Below, piece after piece: positions 1 through 11,114 of a stretch of 64,000 nucleotides of DNA. The DNA lies in assembly GCA_016169945.1 (NCBI GenBank), contig JADLSH010000236.1:2714001-2778000 (forward strand). The letters are read 5' to 3'. Under the pieces are notes generated by a model, which saw only the letters and a list, made by a program, of their open reading frames with translations, was not told the DNA's origin and did not search any database. The stretch is from Trachythela sp. YZ-2020 (taxonomy: Eukaryota; Cnidaria; Anthozoa; Malacalcyonacea; Clavulariidae). Position 1 is the first letter of the stretch. Each line of letters opens with the position of its first letter. The position numbers and the translations under genes are program-made.

Positions 1-154
1 GGTGGATGAATGAACTGGCTAACTGTTTAAGTAAGTCAATTGAGAATTCGGAAGAGCACAAGTGGTCCAACAAGCTTAATCTCTATCTATTTCTTGCAGA
101 ACCAACTACAATCAACTCATCTGTAATAGTTTGTCGTTTCTTTCACCGGCATCG

Positions 155-177
155 TGTATATATATATATATATATAA
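155..177. repeat. (TA)n microsatellite
   Basis: A short run of TA dinucleotides. No function is evident. Confidence 0.8.
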
Positions 178-234
178 AGGAACAAAACTATAATTCACCT
201 AATTCACTGACGTTTGTCATTATATACGGGGCAC

Positions 235-400
235 ATATTGTTTCTAACCTTGGGGATGAGGTTGTAAAAAGTTAAAAAGTGTGTTAAAAATCTTGAATTC
301 TTAGGTTTTAGAAACTTCAAAATTTTTATTAAAAATCCTCTCAGGAAGCACGGAAAATGCACTTCTGAGGCTTCAACAATGCAAAATGCAAATTCTTTGC
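235..400 (-). repeat. dispersed repeat, inverted copy of 12735-12890
   Basis: This stretch, with its 'cttggggatgaggttgtaaa' start and its 'ggaaaatgcacttctgag' end, is found in reverse complement near 12735-12890 with moderate divergence. It looks like an old interspersed repeat. No coding capacity or terminal repeats were recognised. The rest of 1-536 shows nothing else recognisable. Confidence 0.55.
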
Positions 401-536
401 AAAGCATAGTCGAGCGTGGGGGTGATGCTTGGCTCTCTCGTGTAAACCATGCAAGCTTAAATATTTGAATACATGCATGTGTGGTGAGAAGGATTGCTTG
501 TTAATAAGATACAGTAATGGATATAGCAGGTCTTAC

Positions 537-575
537 CTTCCAAGTTGTTTATTCTCTTATCTTGTTTTCCATCGC
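537..575 (-). CDS. possible exon of the left collagen-stalk gene
   Basis: A 39-bp open stretch on the minus strand is bounded by an AG acceptor (with a weak pyrimidine tract) and a consensus GTAAG donor. Its phase is 1 at both ends, the same as the collagen exons upstream in the gene. Read in that phase it gives a short hydrophilic peptide starting Gly-Asp-Gly and ending in a split Gly codon. It could carry the reading frame past the last clear collagen exon. The acceptor is poor and the peptide is not clearly Gly-X-Y, so this is tentative. Confidence 0.3.
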
Positions 576-1306
576 CTGTCATGTGTAGTAATGGAGTGTC
601 CTGAGAATATCATCATTTCAGTTAGAATCTTGAAAATGCTGTCTACCAGTTATGATTTGCAGTTAAATTATTTAAACAATTACGCACTTTTGTAAGATGC
701 TTTCATGTTTTCGACTAGAACAAGCTGTAAAAACTCGATGTTAGAGTCTTTAGATAACCTAGTTTTTGAACGTTCTACCAGTTGAGCTAATGAACTCAAT
801 GACAAGCTGACGTAAATTCGGGTGTTTAAACTGTGACCTGGGGAGCGTATTAGGCGTATATCTGATGTTAGTGTTGCATGTCGCTATATCAGGAGTTCAC
901 TTCCAAAATATACGGTTCTAATAAATAATACAAATCTCGAAAACGAAGCTCTATAACAAAATAAGGTACTTTCCTGAAGGGTGTATTATTGGCAGAGCTT
1001 CTAAGGGACTTGGAATTTTTTTTAGTTTTCATAGCTTGTAATAGCCATCAAGCTGCAAACAAAACAAAACAAAACAACTACAACTCTACGTACTTTCTTG
1101 TTTGCCATCAAATTTTGTCCACAAGAGCCACTGCAGATTCCTTGGTCACCTAAAAATTTAAACAGCTACGTTTTGAACATGGGATTCTTCCAGGTGGAAT
1201 ATGTAAAAATTCGGTTGCATTTAATTGCATCACATTTGGTTACAATGTTAAACGGGACGATTTGTAACGATACTTCGCAGTAGTGATAAATGAAAGACTA
1301 CCTTAC

Positions 1307-1333
1307 CTTTTACGCCAGGAGAACCAGCGCTTC
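1307..1333 (-). CDS. collagen stalk exon (27 bp) of the left TNF-ligand-like gene
   Basis: A 27-bp exon (plus-strand coordinates 1307-1333) has a clean 'ttgcag' acceptor and a 'gtaagg' donor. It starts and ends in phase 1, splitting Gly codons, and reads GSAGSPGVK plus the first base of the next Gly. Length and phase match the 27-bp exon at 2866-2892 and are typical of fibrillar-type Gly-X-Y exons. It continues the frame from the exon at 1625-1732. Further exons should lie at lower coordinates or outside the window. Confidence 0.75.
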
Positions 1334-1624
1334 CTGCAATAAATAGAAGCAAATATAGGTCAATTCATTGTACGGCGAGTGTTACGATTATGTGGATATT
1401 GTTTAAGTTCTACAATCTTACATAACTCGTTGAAACCAGGAAGGGGTGCTTCTAGATGGTCAATTGGTCTAACCCATCTCTGCTTAGAACAATAGGATCA
1501 TGTTATGGTACAATTGTTAAGGATCTTATCATGGTTCTACTGTTAGAGTTACTAATGTGGAACAGCAGAGGATGGGAGGGGGAGGGAGGGGGGGGGTTGC
1601 TTAGAGATAGATAATTGATCTAAC

Positions 1625-1732
1625 CTTTCTCTCCCTTCATTCCATCTTTTCCAGGTTGTCCAGGCACACCGATAGGACCATATCTACCCTCTCTCCCAGG
1701 ATCGCCTTTCTCACCTCGATCACCTTTAACAC
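1625..1732 (-). CDS. collagen stalk exon (108 bp) of the left TNF-ligand-like gene
   Basis: A 108-bp exon (36 codons) with 'ctgcag' acceptor and 'gttaga' donor, phase 1 on both sides. It encodes twelve uninterrupted Gly-X-Y triplets, beginning GVKGDRGEKGDPG and rich in Lys/Arg/Asp/Glu. 108 bp and 27 bp are multiples of 9, as expected for collagen exons. It joins in frame to the exons at 2866-2892 (upstream) and 1307-1333 (downstream). The role is inferred to be a trimerising stalk of a membrane ligand. Confidence 0.85.
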
Positions 1733-1959
1733 CTGCAGAGGTAAGTCGAGTGACTATATTTTATACACGACCAGCATTATGAAGAAAACGCGGTTGTTTA
1801 ATGATATATATAATAAATGTAATAAGACAGCCTTTCCATCAAACGTTTTGTGTGAATAAGTGAATAGCATGACTAAAAATGTAACAACAAGTTTTCTTCG
1901 ATAAAAATGGATTTTGTACAAATTTAAATTGGTACCGAATAACTTTGGCACTGCATGTA

Positions 1960-2245
1960 TTACAACAAAATTGCACTGCTTTCAGCCAATCAGAATTAAG
2001 GACTGTTTACATGCATATTATTCTGCTTCGTGCATATTATTCATTGATTGAGATAATATATCGTACAGGCAAGTAGGACGTTTATATATTTTGAGTAACG
2101 ATTTGAAACACTTGGAAGAGTGTTAGAAACGACGCTTATAGCCACGTATTTTAAACAATGATTGACTACAAATTTCAGAGATAGTTACTTAACTGATATA
2201 ATAATACTCAATTCTGATTGGCTAAGAGCAGTGCAATTATTTTTG
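1960..2245. repeat. inverted repeat, MITE-like
   Basis: The segments 'cagccaatcagaatt' near 1983 and 'aattctgattggct' near 2208 are reverse complements, each next to a copy of 'attgcactgct' or its complement. This makes an imperfect inverted repeat of about 35 bp around a 220-bp centre. It lies in an intron of the left collagen-stalk gene. No target duplication was identified, so the class is unknown. Confidence 0.45.
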
Positions 2246-2543
2246 AAATTGCACACTGTGCAATTACAGCAGTGCAAATTAACAAAACAAGATCAGAGCC
2301 TGGAAACGAGGCAAGAAAAATCAACATGGCGGCGGATATTAGCAATGTAAATTTTCACTTTTTGACGACTTTTTCCACACTTTCAATGGAAAATCGTACT
2401 TGAATACAACAATTTAAGTTCAAGGAGCACATAGACTGAAAAAGTTTGCTAACAAGCAACGAAAACAATGCTTAAACGGCGTAGGTGAGTGCACAAGTGT
2501 TATCAAAGCGTGTAATTTTTTCATGTATATTATTAATAAGTAA

Positions 2544-2701
2544 TAGTATGGTTTCTCGTCAAATTTGGAAAAACAAACACTCGTGAGTTTTCAAAGACGT
2601 CAAATTGCACTCGTCCTTCGAACTCATGCAATTTTGATCGTCTTTGAAAAACTCACTCGTGCATGTTTTTTCCAAATTGCACTCGAAACCATACTATTAC
2701 C
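2544..2701. repeat. hairpin MITE-like inverted repeat
   Basis: The two halves are near-perfect inverted copies: 'gtaatagtatggtttctcg' at the left pairs with 'cgaaaccatactattac' at the right, and 'ttgcactcg' and 'tttgaaaaactcac' motifs repeat inside. It is intronic and has no coding potential. It probably is a small non-autonomous DNA transposon. Confidence 0.5.
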
Positions 2702-2865
2702 TATACTAAACGCCGTCAATGACAGTAGACATCGACATGATAGTTTGAACCGGTGACCGTAACTTGCAGTTTTAAGGGGTCTGGGTAAGAGTATGGCGAG
2801 TTTCGAAGTTTCATAGAAATACGTACACAATAAGAAGAAGATAATGATTGATGTGGTGAACTTAC

Positions 2866-2892
2866 CAGATCTTCCTCGCTTGCCTTTTACAC
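2866..2892 (-). CDS. first collagen exon (27 bp) of the left TNF-ligand-like gene
   Basis: A 27-bp exon with a strong 'ttttttctag' acceptor and perfect 'gtaagt' donor, phase 1 to phase 1. It encodes GVKGKRGRS before a split Gly codon. It follows in frame from the Cys-Cys exon at 4302-4332, whose last base supplies the first G of the opening Gly codon, and leads into the 36-codon collagen exon at 1625-1732. Confidence 0.8.
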
Positions 2893-3684
2893 CTAGAAAA
2901 AACTTAATGGTTTAATATCTTAAATATATACTTAAGGTGGTCATGATATTGCGTATGCATGATTACCCATTTGGATCATTATAATTGGTTGCTACTTGAA
3001 CAACATGTCAGCATGTCTTGGCTTAAAGGCTTATAATTTACGTTTGTAGGTAGAATCCATGATATTAGAAGTGTTTTCTAGTCTAGCATCAAGCAAAGTA
3101 CAATAAATACCATAACACTTATATCAAAGTAATTTCTGCCAGATAACTTTCTGGTCAGTTCCGGTTTCGGCGGAAACTCGAAAAATTCTTAGTACACCTT
3201 TGTTTACTGATGCTTCAAAGTTCATGTAAAACTGCAGGTTTTGTTGCGAAAATATATAAGGACAATGTAAACCGCGGTTAGCATCTGTGCGGTAAACATT
3301 AGTCTAACCAAAATCAATATAATTTCTGTTGTACACTTTTATAATGGTTGCAGATTGTTGCAAAAGAAATAAAATCATGCAGAATCAACAGTACTTTATT
3401 TGCAACATATTGTTATTCCACCATATATATATGAATAATACTTCTATTGCACCATTAGTCTTGTAAGTGTAGCCCGTGGTGTATAACGTTGCAGCTATAG
3501 TGAAGTAATACAATTGCTCCAAGTTGCAACAAAATTAACTGATTCCAAAGGCAAAGGCACACACAACATGTTAGATAGAAATGTTTACTTTTGTCGCAAA
3601 TTGCATGCTTTATGCTCGTTGTCTTAAATTTGGTTAACCATATCAATTATGGAGCGCAGTAACTTGGGTTGAAAGGACGGCTGA

Positions 3685-3732
3685 GTCGTAGTGTGCGATA
3701 GTCGTAGTGTGTGATAGTCGTAGTGTGTGATA
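3685..3732. repeat. three tandem 16-bp repeats
   Basis: Three consecutive copies of GTCGTAGTGTGTGATA (one base differs in the first). It lies inside the intron between the Cys-Cys exon and the first collagen exon. The rest of this intron shows nothing recognisable. Confidence 0.85.
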
Positions 3733-4301
3733 ACGTATATAGATAATTGGAATACAATAACATTATGCTTGCGATCCCTGCCGTGCTTGTTTCTTTGCTG
3801 GAGATTGAGTATTGTCTTCACACGGTTGAGATTTGAGAACAATGTTCAAGTAAAAAGCGATTGAACTTAAATTTAGATTATCTGGCATAGCTACAAACAT
3901 CTTGATGATTAACTTAACTTCGAGTTCGGTCAATACGTAGTCGTAGGCTAGGATATGTCATGCATTGTCGTATTAATCATGACCTGTGCTTAGAAACTGA
4001 TATTTTTGTCTCGTTTCACATGAAGTGATTTATAAATATGTACCAAGCAGTGCTATTTCCTAGTATTGTACTAGGGTTTGCATATTTGCTTTCATTTCCT
4101 TGTAAAAGTTGCACAATTACCAATATCTATAGGCACTAGTTGTAATTGTTAGACTATCATATACTGGTTAATACTCGCGCGTAAGCTATAAGTAACACTT
4201 GGGTACGTCTTCCAGTCATAACATACAGTATCATCTTGCCCTTGGCTCATGCCAATAACAAAGGCGCCTATGCACGCAAGAAATATGAGTACCCGACTTA
4301 C

Positions 4302-4332
4302 CACAACATATTTCGACGGTCTTTTTCTGTTT
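4302..4332 (-). CDS. second exon (Cys-Cys) of the left TNF-ligand-like gene
   Basis: A 31-bp exon with 'ttttttag' acceptor and 'gtaagt' donor. It starts in phase 0, matching the phase-0 donor of the transmembrane exon, and ends in phase 1, matching the collagen exons. It reads KQKKTVEICC plus one base of a Gly codon. The Cys pair just before the Gly-X-Y repeat is where interchain disulphides usually lock a collagen trimer. The phase switch from 0 to 1 is what makes the gene model join without a gap. Confidence 0.75.
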
Positions 4333-4484
4333 CTAAAAAATCAATATTCGTTGGTGAATACCCCAGGATAATTCCGTTGAAACAGTTTGCTACCACAAAA
4401 TAGGAGTTTAATAGGCGACTATGCCATAGAACAATGCCTTGGCAAGATTTGACCTTTGGCTTACTATATTCATACGTTATTTAC

Positions 4485-4694
4485 CTGTTTGGAATCTGTA
4501 TTCGTGTGTTGGTCATTTTCTGGATGCATTGCTTCCAATTTCTGCCATTTACTTCTCAGATTCTTATTTTCTTCTTGCAAGTGATTGATTTGGAAGAATA
4601 AATACACCACAGCTATTACCAATAAAACTGAAATCACTGCACTCACTGTAATGACGGCGATCGCAATTGTTCGTCCCTTGTTGGATTGAGCCAT
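4485..4694 (-). CDS. transmembrane exon 1, collagen-stalk type II membrane protein (TNF-ligand-like)
   Basis: The ATG is at 4694-4692. The exon codes for 70 residues and ends at a 'gtaaat' donor. Residues 1-8 are a short basic cytoplasmic tail. Residues about 9-34 form a hydrophobic span (AIAVITVSAVISVLLVIAVV and onward). Residues about 36-56 look like a short coiled coil (QINHLQEENKNLRSKWQKLE). There is no cleavable signal peptide, so a type II orientation is likely. Downstream exons give a Cys-Cys motif and a collagen stalk. This is the order seen in ectodysplasin-type TNF ligands, and it matches the complete gene at 49-63 kb. The C-terminal domain is outside the window, so a C1q-like or other collagen-stalk receptor or ligand is also possible. 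Confidence 0.75.
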
Positions 4695-4770
4695 GGCTAA
4701 CTACGTTGTCTGTATCATTGCGGAGAATTCTAGTTGCTTTTCCTGAATGAGAGCAGACAACGTTGTCTAC

Positions 4771-4780
4771 ATTTTATATA
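4771..4780 (-). promoter_or_regulatory. TATA box of the left collagen-stalk gene
   Basis: On the minus strand TATATAAAAT lies 77 bp upstream of the ATG at 4694. A perfect palindrome, AGACAACGTTGTCT (4755-4768), sits between them, near where transcription might start. The element is read from sequence only. Confidence 0.5.
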
Positions 4781-4789
4781 CCGGCTACC

Positions 4790-5800
4790 TGCCTAGTCTT
4801 CCGTGACTCGAGTGTGTTTGACCAAAATGTTATTTATGGACGTGCTTGTTTGTTCCAGGAACTGACACTGTGATTAACATTAAACCAAAGACTTCTATTG
4901 TTTAATTCTTTGAAATAGAAGATTGAATATCACTGCTCAATACATCCGGTGTTAAAGCGTGCTTATAGCAATTACAATTTTACTTTCACATTGTACTGTA
5001 CAACGGTATATTTATAGTTTAACTAGAATCAGAAACAAAGAATCAATAACACTATATCTATGTAGTACCTTTAAGATGTAAGAGTATGTAAATATTATAA
5101 TTTATTACTCTAGCTGGAAGCAGCTGTTTCCCTCAGGCTAATTCGAGATAACACACAAAAACGTCTTTTAGTCTTGCACTAAAATTATATCATTAAATTG
5201 ATATAATCTCTAATTTACACATAATATACTATTACTGTATACTATAGTATGTAGAAGCATAATATTTTTAGTTAATTTTTGCCTCTGCTTACGTCAGTAT
5301 TATTGTATTGATTTTATGTTTTCGAAGATTATTAGTTTATTACTGTATTACTATTTTACTGTATTATGATCTTAATTGTAATATTACTATAAATAGTCAA
5401 ATTTGTAAGGGTATTTGTTATGGTAAATTTGGTGGGTGGTACCAAATCACTTTGCATGGTACATTCACTTGATGTATCGAAAGCAAAACAGGAAAAAGTA
5501 CTTTCATAGTGTACAATACTCAGTTCTGTTTTGTGCTTTCGTTTACATGAAAAATATAAATGAACAAATTAAATATTATAACTGTCTATCTCATAATAAA
5601 TTTTGCATCACATTATCCGAGTTTGCATCCGATTATATATAAACTAAGGATACATTTTGCTATACCGAATTGTTGTGCTTCTATAAGCGAGGTTATACAT
5701 ACGTGCATGTCGTTGACTGGGAACTCCCAGTTTGTGATACGCCCAAAATAACTCAATTGCGGAACTTTCTTATTGGCCATCTCGCCCACATCCGTGAGAA
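4790..5800. other. AT-rich intergenic stretch
   Basis: About 1 kb upstream of the left collagen-stalk gene. It is AT-rich with short simple-sequence tracts. No coding, RNA or transposon feature was recognised; distal regulatory DNA is possible but unsupported. Confidence 0.4.
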
Positions 5801-5810
5801 TAGGATAATA

Positions 5811-5962
5811 CAGGGTGAGTCAGAAAAAAGTGATGCCTTTGAAATTAAATACAATAGGGTACAATAGATTCTTTGAAAGAAAATGCAAATATGAAGTTCA
5901 ATTTCAAAAGGTTCACTATTGTATTAAATTTCAAAGGCATCACTTTTTTCTGACTCACCCTG
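5811..5962. mobile_element. Tc1/mariner-type MITE (152 bp) with TA target duplication
   Basis: The ends are inverted repeats of about 35 bp starting CAGGGTGAGTCAGAAAAAAG and ending in its complement. The element is flanked by TA on both sides (5809-5810 and 5963-5964). It has no coding capacity. CAGGG-type ends and TA duplication are typical of mariner-derived miniature elements. Confidence 0.85.
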
Positions 5963-5964
5963 TA

Positions 5965-6815
5965 GAAACCGGATATTATAACGACGTAATATTTGCTACT
6001 TTCAAACATTCATGTGGGTTAGTTCAACTAACAAATGGTTGGAAAGTGAGAAGTTTTCCTTGTTCATGGTTCAAGCTCGAACTTATACGTCTGAAACAAA
6101 CATAGGCATACTTCTTAAAATCCCCGTAATGAAGTTGAAACTACGCATACGGAACAAAAAGTCTAACGTTTCCAGCGAAGGCTCTTTGTCAGTAATTTAG
6201 TAGTGAACAAAGTCCCTCTTTTGACGTCGAGCTTTGATCGAGATCTAAAGATATAGTTTCACCATCATAGAAACTAATCTTAAGCCGTGTTTACACTGCA
6301 AGCCTATAGGCTTAGCTTTGGTCTAGTCAGGCAATCAGTAAAGCAAACCCCTGGCCAAGGTCGGACTTTAGTGTAACGCAGTTTTACAGCAGATTACTAT
6401 ACATGCAGACTTGCAGTACCTGTATACTGGCCGAACCCCACGTAGACACCGAGGAACGAAGGGGAAGATTATTGTATTAAAGCACATTGACGTAGGTTTA
6501 AATTGCACTTCCTGTACACCTAACCCCTCTATAAGAGGACTACAAGGCGGCGTGGCGACGTGGAAATCCAAGGCGACGTCGGAAAGAAAAAAATAGAAGG
6601 AAAAAATACGAAAAAACGATAATGTACTTGCCAAGAGTGAATGTTACATTATATACGTTACTGTCATTACATCTTTCAAAATAAGATTGCAATTCAATTA
6701 TATATACTTAAAACGGGTTAATTTTTCAGGTTCAGTATAGAGTAGTCGGAAAAAGCCAAAGGGGCCCCGCGCGCGCGAAAAAATGCCACGGGTCCCTCGC
6801 TGCCTTAATCCGACC
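5965..6815. other. unassigned intergenic stretch
   Basis: No gene or repeat was recognised. Near 6760 a short GC-rich patch (ggggccccgcgcgcgcg) stands out from the AT-rich surroundings. Confidence 0.35.
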
Positions 6816-6817
6816 CT

Positions 6818-7260
6818 GGGTATAAAGCCCATAAACACTCACTTCGTGTTTTCACTTTTGCTCTGCCAAGAACTGTAGTATACATAGTACTGTTTGAGTA
6901 TTAGTCGAGTAAAATGTACATCGCAGACTCACAGAACATTTTTAGTCCACATCATTTAACTTATTTCTCTAGTTCTGCATGTTATCAGGATGTAATGCAT
7001 GCAGACATGACGAAATTATTAAGGTCTTTGTGATTGCTTTTCGCAAACTTGAACGTGAGTCAGTGAGCTAACATAAAGTTTAGACGTCCAGGAAATTCCC
7101 TATTGGATATTATCAATAGAGAGTACGTATGCATTTACAGGAACGTGGGTGATACCCGCCTTAATTTTAACTATATATTTGCAGGTACAGACCAGAGTGG
7201 GAAGAAGGCTTTAAGGGTTTATTTTGAGTTAAGGGAGCGGTCATAAATTAAGTGCTATAC
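6818..7260 (+). repeat. direct repeat copy 1 (about 440 bp)
   Basis: From 'ataaagccca' to 'gtgctatacc' this block is repeated in the same orientation at 9651-10210 with few differences. Copy 2 has about 100 bp extra near its end. The two copies bracket a LINE fragment. The ends do not read TG...CA and no primer-binding site follows, so they are not convincing LTRs. Confidence 0.7.
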
Positions 7261-7437
7261 CAGGGCGGAGGATATTGGGATGGGGTACGAAATATTTTTT
7301 ATTGCCAGGGTGGGTTATGAAAAAAATTCAACATTTTTGGGTGGGGTATAAAAAAAATTCTGAACAAATTTAAATGCAAAAATAGATGTACTAATTAAAC
7401 GATAAAGCAGCATACTTATACAATATAACAATTTCGT

Positions 7438-9420
7438 TTTATTATTATTATTATTAAATATTTATTTCTCCAAAAATGGCTTTTCAGAAATTATTACATG
7501 GATAAAAGAGATAAAAAATATATGTTCCAAAATTTAAATTATATTGATATATTTACAAATATAGAAATATTAGTTAAGAACTTTGTTAATTTGTTCACTC
7601 TTCATGCAACAAATTTCTTACTGTCTTCTTAAAAAATTTGGATACTAGATATGTCCTTGATATAATCCTCTCTCCTCCGCAGAGGTTATTTATTATATCG
7701 TATTTATTATCTTGAAATCTTATATTAAGTTTCTTGTGAGGGGTGCTGTACAAAAATAACGAAGGCGCGGAAAACGGAAGCGAAGGGAGAATATAACCTC
7801 TGCCATATTTCTGTCGGTTTCTTGTACAAAGTGTCGTTTTCTTGTACATAGTGGTTGAACTACTTTATGTAAGTAGAATATAATATTTGATATTTTCCCG
7901 CGCTTACACTAGGTTACCTTGGTTACTGTACAAAGTACAATGTAAATTACATATGAAAATACAAAATAAGCTATATAGTTTTTCCATATAAGAATTGACA
8001 GAAAATTCTAACCCCCCTGATGCCACCATTTTGGATGAGAAATATGGCAGAGGTTATATTCTCCCTTCGCTTCCGTTTTCCGCGCCTTCGTTATTTTTGT
8101 ACAGCACCCCTCACAAGAAACTTAATATAAGATTTCAAGATAATAAATACGATATAATAAATAACCTCTGCGGAGGAGAGAGGATATAATCAGGTAAACT
8201 GTTCCACAATTTAGTCGCCCTATAAAACGGGACATCCAGCTTGACTTTCTGTCTAGTATCACGATCATGTGTTTCTGATCGCAATTTAAATTGGTTAACA
8301 AGGTATGGCGGCGCTAAACCATTCAGACACTTAAATATCATAACAGCATCTCTATAACGTAGCATATAACAAACGGGTAACCAATTTAATTTTTGCAATG
8401 CTGGCGTAATATGATCGAATTTCCGCGTGCCAGTCACAATTCTCGCAGCAAAGTTTTGAACACTCTGGAGCTTGGCGATGTTTTAGTCTTGGAGTTGTTC
8501 GCCCACACAGATGCACAATAGTATAGTTTGCTGAAGACCAGAGCATTAATAATCGTTATCAATGTCGGACTGTCAAAAATGTGCTTGATTCAATTGATTT
8601 GGCAAAGAGACTTTGTACATTTTGAAACTACTTGGGTAATGTGTTCATCATAACTCAAACATTCATCCAATTCCATACCTAAATCCCTAGCTGAAAATAC
8701 CGGCCGTAGTTCATTTTCAAGAAAATATACGTGGTGTCCCGAACAAAAGAAGCTTAGTTTTGTCAGGATTGACAAGTAGACTATATTTGAGCAGCACCAC
8801 GTAGCGATTCTCATTAGGTCGTCTGTAAGTTGAACCTGCATGAGCAACCTCTGTTTTGAATTGAAAACGACAGATAATACCTTAATTCGAATCATCAATT
8901 AATTATGATATCATGTATGTACATAATTGGTTTTAGCTTAGTATTAATTGTAATAATTACGTAATTCAGCCTTCATGGCTGCAAGGTAATTTCATTAAAT
9001 ACACACAATACACACAATCAACATAAGATTTCCAAGGGTACACGATAGGAGTAGTTGGGGGATCGTTTATATCGATATTAAATAATGTTGGACAAAGTAT
9101 CGAACTTTGGGGTACACCATGTGCCACCATACGAGATTCTGATGAGCAATCCGCACTGACTGAATTCTTTCTGACAAGTAGCTAGCTAGTTTACACCTAG
9201 TAAACGAAGTTTCTTAAGTAACAGGTTATGTTCGATACTATCAAACGCTTTTGATAAATGTAATAAAACAACTGCAGTTAATTCTTTCTTATCCATAGCA
9301 TCACAAATCATATCTGATACGATAATATGCAGTGTTTCAGTTGAATGCACTGACTTCCTATTTCCACTCTGATGTTCGGTGAGACGCTTTTTGCGAGACG
9401 TATATTTCCGTCAACAAAAC
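7438..9420 (-). mobile_element. CR1/L2-like LINE fragment (minus), broken
   Basis: Minus-strand reverse transcriptase remnants run from high to low coordinates. Near 9300-9200 is the AFDSIEHNLLLKKLRLLG palm segment. 8898-8590 gives the thumb region (LGMELDECLSYDEHITQV). 8437-8183 gives the C-terminal domain (LNWLPVCYMLRYRDAVMIFK, ATKLWNSLPDYI), and the last residues lie at 7658-7595. An (ATT)n tract at 7438-7456 (AAT on the coding strand) is a typical 3' tail. There are several frame breaks, so it is dead. A MITE has split it at 7668-8182. Confidence 0.75.
7668..8182. mobile_element. MULE-like foldback MITE (515 bp) with 9-bp target duplication
   Basis: Two arms of about 150 bp (7668-7815 and 8035-8182) are near-identical inverted copies, beginning CTCTCTCCTCCGCAGAGG, around a 220-bp loop. 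Direct repeats of GATATAATC lie at 7659-7667 and 8183-8191. Removing the element and one repeat rejoins the LINE C-terminal reading frame (WNSLPDYI to the final residues), which confirms the insertion. Nine-base duplications suggest a Mutator-like mechanism. Confidence 0.85.
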
Positions 9421-9650
9421 ATTAATTTTTGATACACTTCAAGAACGTAGATTTAGTAGTTTTGTCGCAGGCAAGGGCCAAAATACCTGAAAGGTGAAAA
9501 TCATTAATTTTTTCAATAACAAAAATCTTCTTTTGAGTTTTGTTAGAATACTTTATACAATATAAGGAATGGTTATAGATAGGAGCTCGGATAGGAGCCG
9601 TTCGGCAATCGTTTAATATAAAATTGCCATACACGTTTGTTTTATCTCGT

Positions 9651-10210
9651 GGTCATAAAGCCCACAAACACTCTGGCTACGCGTTCGTGTTTTCTCTCTT
9701 GCTCTGCTAAGAACTGTAGTATACATAGTGCTGTTTGAGTATTAGTCGAGTAAAATGTACATCGCGGACTCACAGTACATTTTTAGCCCACATCATTTAA
9801 CTTATTTCTCTAGTTCTGCATGTTATCAGGATGTGAATGCATGCAGACATGACGAAATTATTAAGGTGTTTGTGATTGCTTTTCGCAAACTTGAACGTGA
9901 GTCAGTGAGCTAACATAAAGTTTAGACGTCCAGGAAATTCCTTATTGGATATTATCAATAGAGAATACGTATGCATTTACAGGAACGTGGGTGATACCCG
10001 CCTTAATTTTAACTACATCTAGACAACGTGTAAATATATCTACAAACATGAATGTGGGTCAGTGAGCTAAAGTTTGGACGCCAAAGAAATCCCTTATTGA
10101 ATATAATTGTTTAAGCGCCTATATATTTGCAGTTACAGAAAAGAGTGGGAAGAAGGCTTTAAAGGTTTGTTTTGAGTTTAAGGGAGCGGTCATAACGTAA
10201 GTGCTATACC
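9651..10210 (+). repeat. direct repeat copy 2
   Basis: Same sequence and orientation as 6818-7260, with an additional block near 10015-10115 that itself resembles the 'gaacgtgagtcagtgagctaa' part of the unit. Internal duplication is the simplest explanation. Confidence 0.7.
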
Positions 10211-10375
10211 CTCTTTTTTTCTTCCTTTTTAGTGCAATGTTTCACTTTGCAACTATTGTGATTACAGGGCAAAAATTCACGTAAGTGACTCAGATATAGG
10301 CATAGATGGATAGATGGATGTATAGAGTAAACAATCCGGGGGGAGCTAACACTTGATGTTCTATATTATATTATA
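10205..10375 (+). repeat. dispersed repeat, inverted copy at 17965-18115
   Basis: The block from 'accctctttttttcttcc' to 'aacacttgatgttct' recurs in reverse complement at 17965-18115 with about 85-90 percent visible agreement. It has no coding content. No target duplication was seen. From here to 11100 nothing else was recognised. Confidence 0.6.
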
Positions 10376-11114
10376 TAGGATTCAAAGGCTTAATATTTTT
10401 GAAACATTATTTTAATAGCTACAGTTGTTTATTTAATGTTATTTTTCTGTCAGTTTAATGGAAATGTCGAAAAAGTTTGATAAATTGTCGATCTAAATTG
10501 CCTATACTATAAATCGTAACGTTGTCTTTCCCCCCGCAACACCCGAATCCCCATATATAAGAACGGAGAATCAATAGTTCAATACACAAATAAACATTGT
10601 AATGTACGAGTGGGTGTCGAAAATTGAGAACAATTTTTGGACAAGATTGGGCTGCAGCAGTAACGTCTAAACGATATTCTATTTTAGGGTATTACTGTGC
10701 TCAATTTGAGCCGCGACTTTCGCCACAAAACCGATGTCAATTTCATATTTTGACAATTTCAATATATACGAGACAGACAGTTTTCATTGTCGAATGCGTT
10801 GCAACTTGCCGTTGTCAGCGTTATGATTTTGTGTGATTTTGTCGGCGACCTTTATAGACTTGGTAAGTTGTACGATTCATACACATTTTATATTACTGAC
10901 TTGACTTTTTATAGAAACTACTCGAATCTGTAATGAAACATTATTATTTGCATATACAATCAACCTGCATTCGTCGTTACAAACTGTATTTCATTTTCTT
11001 CGCTATAATTACTGTATAAAGTTGCTTGTTTATGCAAAGCCAAGGAGTTATATTAGGAAACTGACAATTTTAACTCTGTTCATACGAATGCGGTAGGAAT
11101 TATTTATTTAGGTA

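Noticed and set aside
6818..10210. LTR retrotransposon bounded by the two direct repeats
   Set aside because: Repeats lack TG...CA ends and a primer-binding site, and the interior is a minus-strand non-LTR element, not gag-pol.
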